Assembly: GCA_043802345.1 (NCBI GenBank)
Contig: JAZDLC010000264.1
Coordinates: 1 to 16,259 of the forward strand
Direction of reading: 5' to 3'
Length of the DNA stretch: 16,259 nt
Source of the DNA: JAZDLC01 sp043802345
Lineage (GTDB): Bacteria; Planctomycetota; B15-G4; JADJEK01
How positions within the stretch are numbered: the stretch's first letter is position 1; each line of letters opens with the position of its first letter. The notes under the pieces are model-generated. The model ran no database searches, was not told the origin of the DNA, and worked only from the letters and a program-made list of their open reading frames with translations. Positions 6,099 through 12,795 of this stretch are shown here, one piece after another. The position numbers were made by a program, and so were the translations under genes.

Positions 6099-6509
6099 GT
6101 GGTTCGGATCGAGATCGCCTACCAGGGGGAACTCCGCTGCGAGGCGACGCACACGCCGTCGTCCAGCACGCTGGTCACTGACGCCCCGGTCGACAATCAC
6201 GGCAAGGGGCAGTCGTTTTCCCCCACCGACCTGGTCGCCACCGCTCTCGGCAGCTGCATGGTGACGATCATGGGCATCGTGGCGAAACGCCATGACCTTG
6301 ATCTGCGGGGCACCACCGTCACGGTCGAGAAGGAGATGCTCGCCAAGCCGGCGCGGCGCATCGGCCAGCTCAAGGTCACCATCGGTCTGAATCGGAAGTA
6401 CGAGCCGGACCAACTCCGCCTTCTCGAGAAAGCCGCAGCCGGTTGTCCGGTGATGCAGAGCCTGCACCCTGAGATCGAGATCCCGGTCGAGTTTGTTCAG
6501 GGAGCCTGA
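6099..6509 (+). CDS. OsmC/Ohr-family peroxiredoxin-like protein (YhfA subgroup)
   Basis: A 136-residue cytosolic protein with the OsmC fold. The two redox cysteines are visible: Cys53 in ALGSCMVT at the start of the central helix, and Cys116 in AAGCPVMQSL. In characterised members this pair reduces organic hydroperoxides. The element SFSPTDLVATALGSC (39-53) is diagnostic. No Ohr-type specific Arg element could be assigned with confidence, so the substrate is open. The GTG start at 6099 is 9 nt after the rpmG stop and has only a distant GGAG. It probably shares the rpmG promoter. Its stop codon lies inside a hairpin shared with the convergent esterase gene. Confidence 0.9.
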   Translation: MVRIEIAYQGELRCEATHTPSSSTLVTDAPVDNHGKGQSFSPTDLVATALGSCMVTIMGIVAKRHDLDLRGTTVTVEKEMLAKPARRIGQLKVTIGLNRKYEPDQLRLLEKAAAGCPVMQSLHPEIEIPVEFVQGA

Positions 6510-6520
6510 CCTCCGGTCAG
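6506..6520. terminator. Hairpin containing both convergent stop codons
   Basis: CTGACC-TCC-GGTCAG is a perfect 6-bp inverted repeat. The TGA of the plus-strand osmC-like gene (6507-6509) and the TGA of the minus-strand esterase (6517-6519) sit symmetrically in its two arms. No T-run follows, so termination strength is uncertain. Confidence 0.4.
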
Positions 6521-7212
6521 ACCCCCAACACCCGCCGCGTGAACTGATCGATCCGCCCGACCTGATCCCTTCTGAGAACATGCCCGCCGTCATGGAGCAG
6601 AAGCTCCACGTCGACCCCATGGCGCTTCAGGACCTCCACCGCCTCCAACTGCGGTTCCAGGCGAACCAGGTCGTCTCCCTCGCCATGAAGAACGAGCACG
6701 GGAAACCCGGAGAGTGATGGAAGCTCGTCCTGAAGTGCCTCGACCTTGATCCTGCAGGAGATCGTGATCAGGCCGGCAAAACGGGCGCTCTCACGGAGAG
6801 CGAGGAAGCTCGCGACATATCCCCCCTGGCTGAACCCCAGCACTGCGATCCGCTCCGTGCAGATAGGATGCTCCCGGGCGACTCGCTCCAGCAGCCGGTC
6901 CAGGTGCGAGATGGTGAAGGCAAGCGCCTCGAGGAACGCCGGTTGGTCTCCCGTGTACTGATACCAGGATCGGCCAACCCGCGGCGGCGACGCCTGCCGC
7001 ATCTCCACCGGATACGGCCCGTCCGGCAGCAGGACGGCGTACGGCGCGGGCAGCAGCGAACGCAGCCGACCCCTCAGCAACGACCCATCAAACCCGAAGC
7101 CGTGCAGCGCCAACAGCAGCGGCCACCCACCCTCCGGGGGCGCCCCCTCCGGCAGCAACAGGATGTAGCCCGCCTCGAGAGTGACCGGCTGCCTGCCCAA
7201 GATCGTCCTCAT
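6517..7212 (-). CDS. Alpha/beta hydrolase, phospholipase/carboxylesterase family (Abhydrolase_2)
   Basis: A 231-residue cytosolic serine hydrolase. The oxyanion-hole region is LLLALHGFGFDG. The nucleophile elbow is GFSQGG, the carboxylesterase/acyl-protein-thioesterase form of GxSxG. The acid is the Asp in LHGEGDDLV and the His lies in HDGGHVL near the C-terminus, spaced as in the family. The length matches (about 210-230). The substrate is an ester or thioester of unknown identity. The ATG at 7212 is preferred over a TTG one codon upstream; neither has a clear Shine-Dalgarno sequence. It is the last gene of a four-gene minus-strand run, 55 nt after the M14 peptidase. Confidence 0.88.
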   Translation of the reverse strand: MRTILGRQPVTLEAGYILLLPEGAPPEGGWPLLLALHGFGFDGSLLRGRLRSLLPAPYAVLLPDGPYPVEMRQASPPRVGRSWYQYTGDQPAFLEALAFTISHLDRLLERVAREHPICTERIAVLGFSQGGYVASFLALRESARFAGLITISCRIKVEALQDELPSLSGFPVLVLHGEGDDLVRLEPQLEAVEVLKRHGVDVELLLHDGGHVLRRDQVGRIDQFTRRVLGV

Positions 7213-7236
7213 CAAGACACCGTATCGGATTCGTCA

Positions 7237-7253
7237 TTTCACGCCCGGTGAAA
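7237..7253. terminator. TTTCAC-GCCCG-GTGAAA inverted repeat after the M14 gene
   Basis: A perfect 6-bp stem with a 5-nt loop, extendable to CAT/ATG with one bulged A, 15 nt past the M14 stop codon and 25 nt before the esterase start. It lacks a T-run. It could be a weak terminator or an operator for the esterase; position is the only evidence. Confidence 0.3.
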
Positions 7254-7267
7254 ATGCCCGTCAGCTT

Positions 7268-9109
7268 TCACTCGATTTCGCGGGCGACTGGGTAGACGCG
7301 GTAGCGCTGGTCGTAGAAGGGGGAGCGCTCGTAGAACCAGCGGAGGCGGGCGCCGGGGTTGTTGGCGAATTCTGGGTCCTCTTTCAGGCGGGTGTTGAAC
7401 TCCTTGGCGAGCTCCTGATCGTCTTCCAGCATCTGCCGGGCCAGCGGTTCCAGGGCGTACACTTCGAAGTACTCCGTTCGCTGCAGGATCGGGTGGAAGA
7501 AGCCCCACTGGAAGAAGGAGTCTTCTGATTCGGGCTCCAGCAGGAGCACGGCCAGGGTGCCGAGCGGCTGGTTTGTCGGCACGCGACAGGCGCCTTCGGG
7601 GAAGGTCACCTCCTGTTGTCTCACGCTGATTTCCTCGGGCCGGACCCGCACGCGCCCCTCGTACGGTGAGTCGTCCAGCTTGAACTTCTCGAGCCGGAGG
7701 ACCTCGACTCTCACCGTGCGCTCTTCCGCCTGGCGCTCCACGACGATCCCATGGAGCTCGAGCCGGTCGACCACCTCGCCCCAGGCAGGCGGAATCCAGT
7801 ACGCCACCGGACGCTTCTTCTCCATGGCGGGCGTGTCGATCTTCATCACCGGCACTTCCATGGTGATGGGCTCGCCGAGCCACTCCACCACCTTCGATCC
7901 GGTAATCGGCGAGTCGATCATCCGGTTGGCGATGCCGAGGAACTGGATCGTCTCCTGGTTCGGACCGGGCCGGAAGCTCAGGGGAACCGGGTCCCTGCGG
8001 GCGGTCCGGTCCTTCTCGATCGCCTCCCGCAATCCCGCACCCTTCTCCCCCACCGTCCTGAGGACGCTCTCGAGCAGGACGTGCGTGCCGAGCACCCGGC
8101 GGCGGTACGGCTTCAGGGAGTGGTTCTCCACCAGGATCGTCGGCAACTGCCTGGCGTCGCCGTAGGCATTGGAGAAGCGCGGTGTGGCCATCCAGTCGAC
8201 GATCCCCTTGGAGAGATCGGCGTTGTCTTGCGCGAAGATCAAGGGTCCGGGGACATGTCCGGCGGCGCGCAGGTCAAGGTCCAGCGCCGGCCGCATCTCG
8301 CCGTCGAGCCAGCCCGCGATCGACGGCGACCATCCGGTGGGACCGTGCCAACCGTAGGTGACGTCGTACTGGTAGTCGATCCCGTCGGTGACATGCAGGT
8401 CGATGTACAGGTCCGGCTGCCAGGTCTCGAGAGCCCTCAGCAGGGCCTGCATCTCGAGCGTGTCCGCCTTCGCGTAGTCCCGATTCAGATTCAGGTTCCG
8501 CGCGTTGGTTCGCCACCCCTGTTCCGCCGGCCCCCGTTGATTGATCCGGGAGAAGCGGGAAGAGCGCTCATGCCCGTCCACGCTGAGAATCGGAATGAAC
8601 AGCAGGTTCACCCGCTGCAGCAGATCTTCCAGCCGGCCGCCTTCCATCAGGTCCCGCAGCAGCATCATGCCTGCGTCCTTGCCGTCGATTTCACCGGAGT
8701 GGATTCCGGCCTGGGCGAGCACCGTCGGCCGGCCGTTCTGTCGCAGAACCTCCGGGTCTCTCGTCCCCTCGGCGCAGGCCACCACCATCAGGATCTCCCT
8801 GCCTTCGCCGCTACGTCCCAGCCCGACCCGCTCGAACCGATCGGAAGCCTGGCAGATCCGCTTGAGCCAGCGCATGGTTTCAGCATAGTCCGGAGTGCTG
8901 ACGAGCCCGGTCCGCTCCGACGGCGTGATCCACGGATCGTCCGGCTTCGCCATCCGCTCCAGGCTGGCGCCGTTCCAGGGGGCCACGGGCGGGAGCAGAT
9001 CGGCCACGTCTGCCTCAGAGGACAGGGCGCGCGGGGCGCCGGAGAAGACCGCGAGGGCCAGCCAGAACACGAGTGCTCCCGTCCGTTCGATCCGCTGGTT
9101 CTGCTGCAA
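7268..9109 (-). CDS. Secreted M14-family zinc carboxypeptidase
   Basis: A 613-residue exported metallopeptidase. The N-terminus has a signal peptide (basic n-region, hydrophobic TGALVFWLALAVFSG at 10-24, Ala-containing cleavage region). The M14 domain follows from about 70. Zinc ligands are His137 and Glu140 in GIHSGEIDGK and His239 in YIDLHVTDG. Substrate-binding Asn/Arg are in NLNLNRDY (205-212). The catalytic Glu is Glu329 in TILVENHSLKPYRRR. A C-terminal extension of about 230 residues is longer than classical carboxypeptidases, as in the large M14 proteins of environmental bacteria. The start is TTG at 9109, supported by GGAGG 9 nt upstream and by giving a complete signal peptide. A role in periplasmic or extracellular peptide scavenging is inferred. 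Confidence 0.93.
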   Translation of the reverse strand: MQQNQRIERTGALVFWLALAVFSGAPRALSSEADVADLLPPVAPWNGASLERMAKPDDPWITPSERTGLVSTPDYAETMRWLKRICQASDRFERVGLGRSGEGREILMVVACAEGTRDPEVLRQNGRPTVLAQAGIHSGEIDGKDAGMMLLRDLMEGGRLEDLLQRVNLLFIPILSVDGHERSSRFSRINQRGPAEQGWRTNARNLNLNRDYAKADTLEMQALLRALETWQPDLYIDLHVTDGIDYQYDVTYGWHGPTGWSPSIAGWLDGEMRPALDLDLRAAGHVPGPLIFAQDNADLSKGIVDWMATPRFSNAYGDARQLPTILVENHSLKPYRRRVLGTHVLLESVLRTVGEKGAGLREAIEKDRTARRDPVPLSFRPGPNQETIQFLGIANRMIDSPITGSKVVEWLGEPITMEVPVMKIDTPAMEKKRPVAYWIPPAWGEVVDRLELHGIVVERQAEERTVRVEVLRLEKFKLDDSPYEGRVRVRPEEISVRQQEVTFPEGACRVPTNQPLGTLAVLLLEPESEDSFFQWGFFHPILQRTEYFEVYALEPLARQMLEDDQELAKEFNTRLKEDPEFANNPGARLRWFYERSPFYDQRYRVYPVAREIE

Positions 9110-9160
9110 CTTGGGTGTCCTCCGGTGCCGAAGCGTGCGCGGCCGCCGACGATGATACGG

Positions 9161-9175
9161 CCGGCGCGGCGCCGG
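9161..9175. repeat. CCGGCGC/GCGCCGG palindrome in the gap between NlpC-like and M14 genes
   Basis: Seven-base arms around a single G, able to fold as a CCGGC/GCCGG stem with a 5-nt loop. It lies in the 120-nt gap before the M14 start. There is no T-run; it may modulate mRNA processing or be chance in GC-rich DNA. Confidence 0.25.
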
Positions 9176-9229
9176 ATCAGGGGGATTCCCCGCGGAGGCT
9201 TTCCCTGCAGCCGCTCGGTGCAGGTTCGG

Positions 9230-9853
9230 TCAGCGACGCACCGGCACCGGGCCCCCGAATTCGAGCAGCGACAGGTGCATCTTCCTCTCGCTCACGGTCT
9301 TGTCGTCGCCGTTTTCCTCCCAGGTAATCTCGAAGTCGTAGTCGACCTCGAGGATGCCCTGGAGGGGAATCTCGTCCGACTGCTTGACGGGAAGATCCCA
9401 GCAGCGGGCAACGAAACCGGAACAGTCCACGCCGACCGCAAGACCGGTCCCCGGCACGCCCGTCGACTCCGGAACATTTCCGGCATACATCCCCTCGGCG
9501 ACACCTTCGTCAAACTGCTCGGAGCTGCTGAAGCCGCCCCAGGCGTACGGAATGCCGACGTTCGTACTGCCGTCAGCCTTCCATCCATCCTCATCGAACG
9601 AGTCATCGGGAGTCGCGACCGGTATGCCATTCGGCGTCTTGCCATGGAAGACGTTCTTCTCGCTCGCCGTCCACTCGTGCGTCACGTACTGCTCGGCGAT
9701 GGCGAGGATCTGCTCTCGCTGCCGGTCGCGGTCCTCGAGAACCGCCTGCTTCCCCCGCCCCTCCTCCTGGAAACCGTGCGCGAAGGCAAGAAACCCCAGC
9801 AACGCAAGCGCGCCCCACCGCAGCATCTGGTGATTGATTCCCATCTCTGTCAT
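9230..9853 (-). CDS. Exported NlpC/P60-like cysteine hydrolase, atypical C-terminal half
   Basis: A 207-residue protein with an N-terminal signal (MLRWGALALLGFLAFAHGFQ, residues 10-29; start at Met1, Met4 or Met10). The GIPYAWGGFSS element (100-110) and GVDCSGFVARCWDLP (141-155) match the NlpC/P60 papain-like core, with Cys144 as nucleophile. After residue ~165 the usual GDxxx...HV stretch is not recognisable. The sequence instead reads as charged beta-strands (EVDYDFEITWEENGDD), with His193 in KMHLSLLEF, 49 residues after the Cys, close to normal Cys-His spacing. It is therefore either a divergent enzyme or one whose C-terminus was replaced after a deletion. Possible role: cell-wall peptide or amide hydrolysis in the periplasm. 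ATG at 9853 has AGGA/AGGAG just upstream. It is 85 nt after the MBL gene. Confidence 0.7.
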   Translation of the reverse strand: MTEMGINHQMLRWGALALLGFLAFAHGFQEEGRGKQAVLEDRDRQREQILAIAEQYVTHEWTASEKNVFHGKTPNGIPVATPDDSFDEDGWKADGSTNVGIPYAWGGFSSSEQFDEGVAEGMYAGNVPESTGVPGTGLAVGVDCSGFVARCWDLPVKQSDEIPLQGILEVDYDFEITWEENGDDKTVSERKMHLSLLEFGGPVPVRR

Positions 9854-9938
9854 CTCCTGTCCTGCTCTGCCCGCCGACCATTTCTTGATCCGATGGCCCG
9901 GTGCTTCAGGACATAAGTACAGATTGCCAGAAACGCCG

Positions 9939-10835
9939 TTATCGAGACACGAATCCTGGTTCTTCCCGCGAGATCACGAACCGCCGGCCCTGCATCCGGC
10001 TCCTGAAGACGACGGCGGCGGGGACGGCCTCCGCCAGGCTGCCGGCGATCCGGTCAATGGTCTCCGGATCTTGAGGCAGATGCATCATCACCACATGCTG
10101 GGGAGCGAGCCGCTGCTCCAGGATCGCGAGCGACTCGGTGGTCAGCCCTTCCAGGAAGACGAGATCGATCGCTGGCGCCGAGAACCGCTCACTCTCGAAG
10201 AACTCGCGGTTCTCATGCAGGAACGCGTCACCCAGGTGCACGATGCGCGCGCCGCCGAGTTCCAGCACGAAGACCAACTGTTCCACAGTCTCGTGCCTGT
10301 TACGGATCTCGCCGGTTTCTGGATCCTCGTCCGGATAGAAACCGTGGCGCACCCTGTGGACGTCCAGGCCGATCCCGTCGCTCGACAACGACTTCGTTTC
10401 ATACAGCTCCAGGGCGATTTCCTCGATCTGGCCCTCGAAGTGCGGCGACCAGGCAGGATCTTCTCGCAGCCGCAGGACCGCCTCCCGCGGTGCGACCAGC
10501 CGCGCATCCGGGTTGCTCTTCAGGTGCGCCAGCACCAGCCCGGAATTGAAGTGGTCCACATGCCGGTGCGAGACGAGCACCAGATTCACGCCAGCAAAGG
10601 GCGCGGACGCCGCGGCGAGGTGCTCCCGGGTCTCGCTGGAAGGAACATGGCACCAGTTGATCTCGTCGTCCCCAAAGAGCGCGTCGACCAGGACCTTCCG
10701 CCCCGCCGACTCGATCAGGAAGCCCTCGTTCGCGACGTAGGTCACGTCGAGAAACCTCTCTTTCGAGGGGCGCACCTCTGTCGCATGGCACCCACTGGCC
10801 AGAGGGACCAACCCCCAGACCCAGAAGAGTTTCAT
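9939..10835 (-). CDS. Metallo-beta-lactamase-fold lipoprotein (UlaG-like hydrolase)
   Basis: A 298-residue lipoprotein. From the ATG at 10835 the N-terminus MKLFWVWGLVPLASGC is a short lipoprotein signal with lipobox LASGC (Cys16). An open frame reaching 11099 crosses the promoter region and overlaps the divergent gene, so it is rejected. The zinc motif HxHxDH is SHRHVDHFNSG (His90, His92, Asp94, His95). Further candidate ligands are His164 (VRHGFYPD), Asp203 (HLGDAF) and His252 (MMHLPQ). Family members hydrolyse lactones, esters or phosphoesters; the substrate is unknown. It is the first gene of the four-gene minus-strand run and is divergent from the SBBP gene. Its leader contains a hairpin followed by T9 just upstream of the start. 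Confidence 0.88.
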   Translation of the reverse strand: MKLFWVWGLVPLASGCHATEVRPSKERFLDVTYVANEGFLIESAGRKVLVDALFGDDEINWCHVPSSETREHLAAASAPFAGVNLVLVSHRHVDHFNSGLVLAHLKSNPDARLVAPREAVLRLREDPAWSPHFEGQIEEIALELYETKSLSSDGIGLDVHRVRHGFYPDEDPETGEIRNRHETVEQLVFVLELGGARIVHLGDAFLHENREFFESERFSAPAIDLVFLEGLTTESLAILEQRLAPQHVVMMHLPQDPETIDRIAGSLAEAVPAAVVFRSRMQGRRFVISREEPGFVSR

Positions 10836-10852
10836 TGGTGATCCACTTCCCG

Positions 10853-10891
10853 AAAAAAAAAGGTTGTGACCGGCACTCAGATGTAACAACC
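10853..10891 (-). terminator. Terminator-like hairpin plus T9 in the MBL-gene leader
   Basis: Read on the minus strand: GGTTGT (10886-10891), 18 nt, ACAACC (10862-10867), then nine T (10853-10861). The stem extends by two pairs past one mismatch. The T-run ends 17 nt before the ATG at 10835, so transcripts of this gene must pass it. This fits an attenuator, or a homopolymer able to slip. Confidence 0.5.
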
Positions 10892-10985
10892 GCGACCGTA
10901 TCCAGTACCAACTCCTGACCACTCGCCGGCAAGAATCCCGAGCTGCCCCCTTCCGGTGAGTCAGGAGAGACAAGGTCGAGTGAGA

Positions 10986-12593
10986 ATGCACCCAGGAGCA
11001 CGCACAGCTTCCCGGAAAGCCGGGCTTTTTCTTGTTTTTCTCGCCCTGGTGACGCTCCTGCTGACGCCCATCGGACCGTCGCAAGCCACGCCCAGGCATG
11101 GGGTCATGGACGGAGGTGACCGCGACCGGGAGAGGGGCGTGATCAGCGCACAGTTGCTCTTCTCGACCTTCCTTGGCGGATCAGGGGGGGAGGCGCAGTA
11201 CGGGCCCGGGATCGCGGTCGATTCCTCCGGAAACGTGTTTGTGAGCGATATCACACGGTCTCCCGACTTTCCCACGTCGGCGGGCGCCTACTGCCGGCCA
11301 TCCGGAGGCCTCGACCGGTTTGTGGTGAAGTTCGACCCAGAGCTTGCGACCCCCGTGTGCGCGCGGTTCGGCGGGACAGGACCTGAATTCGGGTCGGCGA
11401 TCGGCATCGGCCCTCATGGCAACGTGTACCTGGCCGGCTACACCGGGTCCCCGGACTTCCCGGTAACGGAAAACGGCTTCGACCGCACGCACAATGGCGG
11501 CCGTGATCTGTTCGTGATGAAGTTCGACAATGAGCTGAAGACCCTGCTGGCTTCCACCTTCCTGGGCGGTTCGGGGGACGAGGGACAGACGTGGCCCAAG
11601 GTCGACCTGGTTCTGGACGAGGACGGAAACGTCTTCGTGGCCGGAATCACCGACTCCCGGGACTTTCCCACGACCAGCGGCGCTTATGACCGGCTCTTCC
11701 ATGGCGGGAGGTTCGGCGGGGACGCCTTCGTTCTGAAGCTGAGCCCAGACCTCGATACCCTCCTCGCCTCGACTCTCCTGGGCGGCAGCGAGGTCGAGTG
11801 GCGAATCTCAACGGCTCTGGGCGCGGATCATCTTCTTGTGACCGGCGAAACCTACTCACCCGACTTCCCGACCTCACCGGGAGCGTACGACACCGACTTC
11901 AACGGCGGCTCCGACATCTTCCTGGTGAAAATCACCCGGAACCTCTCATCCGTCGCGGCGGCGACGCTCCTCGGCACGGCAGCGATCGAAGAACCCCTGG
12001 CGGTGAAGGTGGGCCGGGACGGCGAAGTCTTCCTCACGGGATACACGCAGTCGCCCGACTTCCCGGTCACGAGCGGCGCGTTCGGCATGAGGTTCGGCGG
12101 CGGGGAAAGAGACGGCTTCCTGGCGAAGTTCGATGCCGGCCTGACCAGGCTTTCGGCGGCAGCGTATCTGGGCGGCAGCGGAGCCGAGAGCTGCCGGGCC
12201 ATGGCGCTGGACGAGGCGGGGACGATCTTCCTGACCGGCAACACCGCCTCGGCCGACTTCCCCAGCATCCCGGCCGCTCCGGACAATCGGTTCAGCGGCG
12301 GCGCGCCCCACGGTGACGCGTTTGTCGCTCGATGCGACAGCACGCTTTCCGTCCTCCAGGCGTCGATCTTCTTCGGGGAAGAGGGTGACGACAGCGGAAA
12401 CTCGATCATCCTGGCTGCCGACGGGAACTTGCTCGTGGCCGGCACCACGGATTCCGCACGCTTCCCGACATCCGCGCTCGGCTTCGACCGCAGCCTCGGC
12501 GGTGGAACGGACGTATTCATCTCAAGGCTGAGCTCCGCGCTCCCCCAGGCGCTCAAGGTCCCACGCAACAAGCGATCGGAATCGGGCAGGTAG
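10986..12593 (+). CDS. SBBP-repeat beta-propeller protein, secreted
   Basis: A 535-residue protein from the ATG at 10986, with a basic n-region and hydrophobic signal (AGLFLVFLALVTLLLTPIG). GTGs at 10956 and 10980 are alternatives. The mature part is seven tandem ~65-residue SBBP units, each patterned ...ASTFLGGSG...(G)NVFVAGxTxSxDFPTTSGAYD...GGxDxFVxKFxxxL, from about 11148 to 12560. Seven units suggest one complete seven-bladed propeller. Units 4 and 5 are divergent at the GGSG element (LLGGSEVEW, LLGTAAIEE), and unit 6 ends in VARCDSTL. There is no visible PEP-CTERM, T9SS or other sorting domain; the end is a short basic tail. SBBP proteins are extracellular and of unknown binding function. 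It is divergent from the MBL lipoprotein gene, with a 150-nt shared region. Confidence 0.9.
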   Translation: MHPGARTASRKAGLFLVFLALVTLLLTPIGPSQATPRHGVMDGGDRDRERGVISAQLLFSTFLGGSGGEAQYGPGIAVDSSGNVFVSDITRSPDFPTSAGAYCRPSGGLDRFVVKFDPELATPVCARFGGTGPEFGSAIGIGPHGNVYLAGYTGSPDFPVTENGFDRTHNGGRDLFVMKFDNELKTLLASTFLGGSGDEGQTWPKVDLVLDEDGNVFVAGITDSRDFPTTSGAYDRLFHGGRFGGDAFVLKLSPDLDTLLASTLLGGSEVEWRISTALGADHLLVTGETYSPDFPTSPGAYDTDFNGGSDIFLVKITRNLSSVAAATLLGTAAIEEPLAVKVGRDGEVFLTGYTQSPDFPVTSGAFGMRFGGGERDGFLAKFDAGLTRLSAAAYLGGSGAESCRAMALDEAGTIFLTGNTASADFPSIPAAPDNRFSGGAPHGDAFVARCDSTLSVLQASIFFGEEGDDSGNSIILAADGNLLVAGTTDSARFPTSALGFDRSLGGGTDVFISRLSSALPQALKVPRNKRSESGR

Positions 12594-12598
12594 GCGCC

Positions 12599-12612
12599 GC
12601 CCGGGCCCGGGC
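12599..12612. terminator. GCCCGGGCCCGGGC palindrome after the SBBP gene
   Basis: A 14-nt perfect palindrome starting 6 nt after the SBBP stop, able to fold as a 5-bp stem with a 4-nt loop, followed by CTTGT rather than a T-run. It could act as a weak terminator. Support is its position only. Confidence 0.3.
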
Positions 12613-12730
12613 CTTGTCCGCCCGCAGCTGAGAAGCCCCGGCAGCATTGCCACAATTCGTTGCCGATTCGCGACTTGACGGCGCCCGATCGGCGGGGGGC
12701 GAGATCTCCACCAGATACCGCCAAACGGGG

Positions 12731-12759
12731 TGTCGACCCGCAATCGCAGGCGTTATCAT
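12731..12759 (+). promoter_or_regulatory. Candidate promoter of the P5C dehydrogenase gene
   Basis: TATCAT (12754-12759) is a good -10, with a poor -35 TGTCGA (12731-12736) at a 17-nt spacer. Its start would give a leader of about 30 nt before the ATG at 12796. A weak -35 would fit an activator-dependent catabolic gene. The TTGACG at 12675 has no -10 at proper spacing. The rest of the 202-nt gap shows nothing recognisable. Confidence 0.35.
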
Positions 12760-12795
12760 GCCCGATCCCCTGTCACCGCCAGAAGAGAACCTGTC

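Noticed and set aside
7751..9916. 721-codon open frame on the plus strand
   Set aside because: Antisense to the M14 peptidase and NlpC-like genes, both with catalytic motifs; composition is typical of a GC-rich shadow frame.
10836..11099. N-terminal extension of the MBL protein by 88 residues
   Set aside because: It would run through the T9 hairpin and overlap the SBBP signal peptide; the ATG at 10835 gives a proper lipoprotein signal.
11148..12560. Periodic ~195-bp similarity that might be a DNA repeat array or CRISPR
   Set aside because: The periodicity is at the protein level (SBBP units); DNA copies are diverged and there are no identical short repeats with unique spacers.
12675..12703. 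TTGACG upstream of pruA as a -35
   Set aside because: The sequence 17 nt downstream is G-rich and has no resemblance to a -10.
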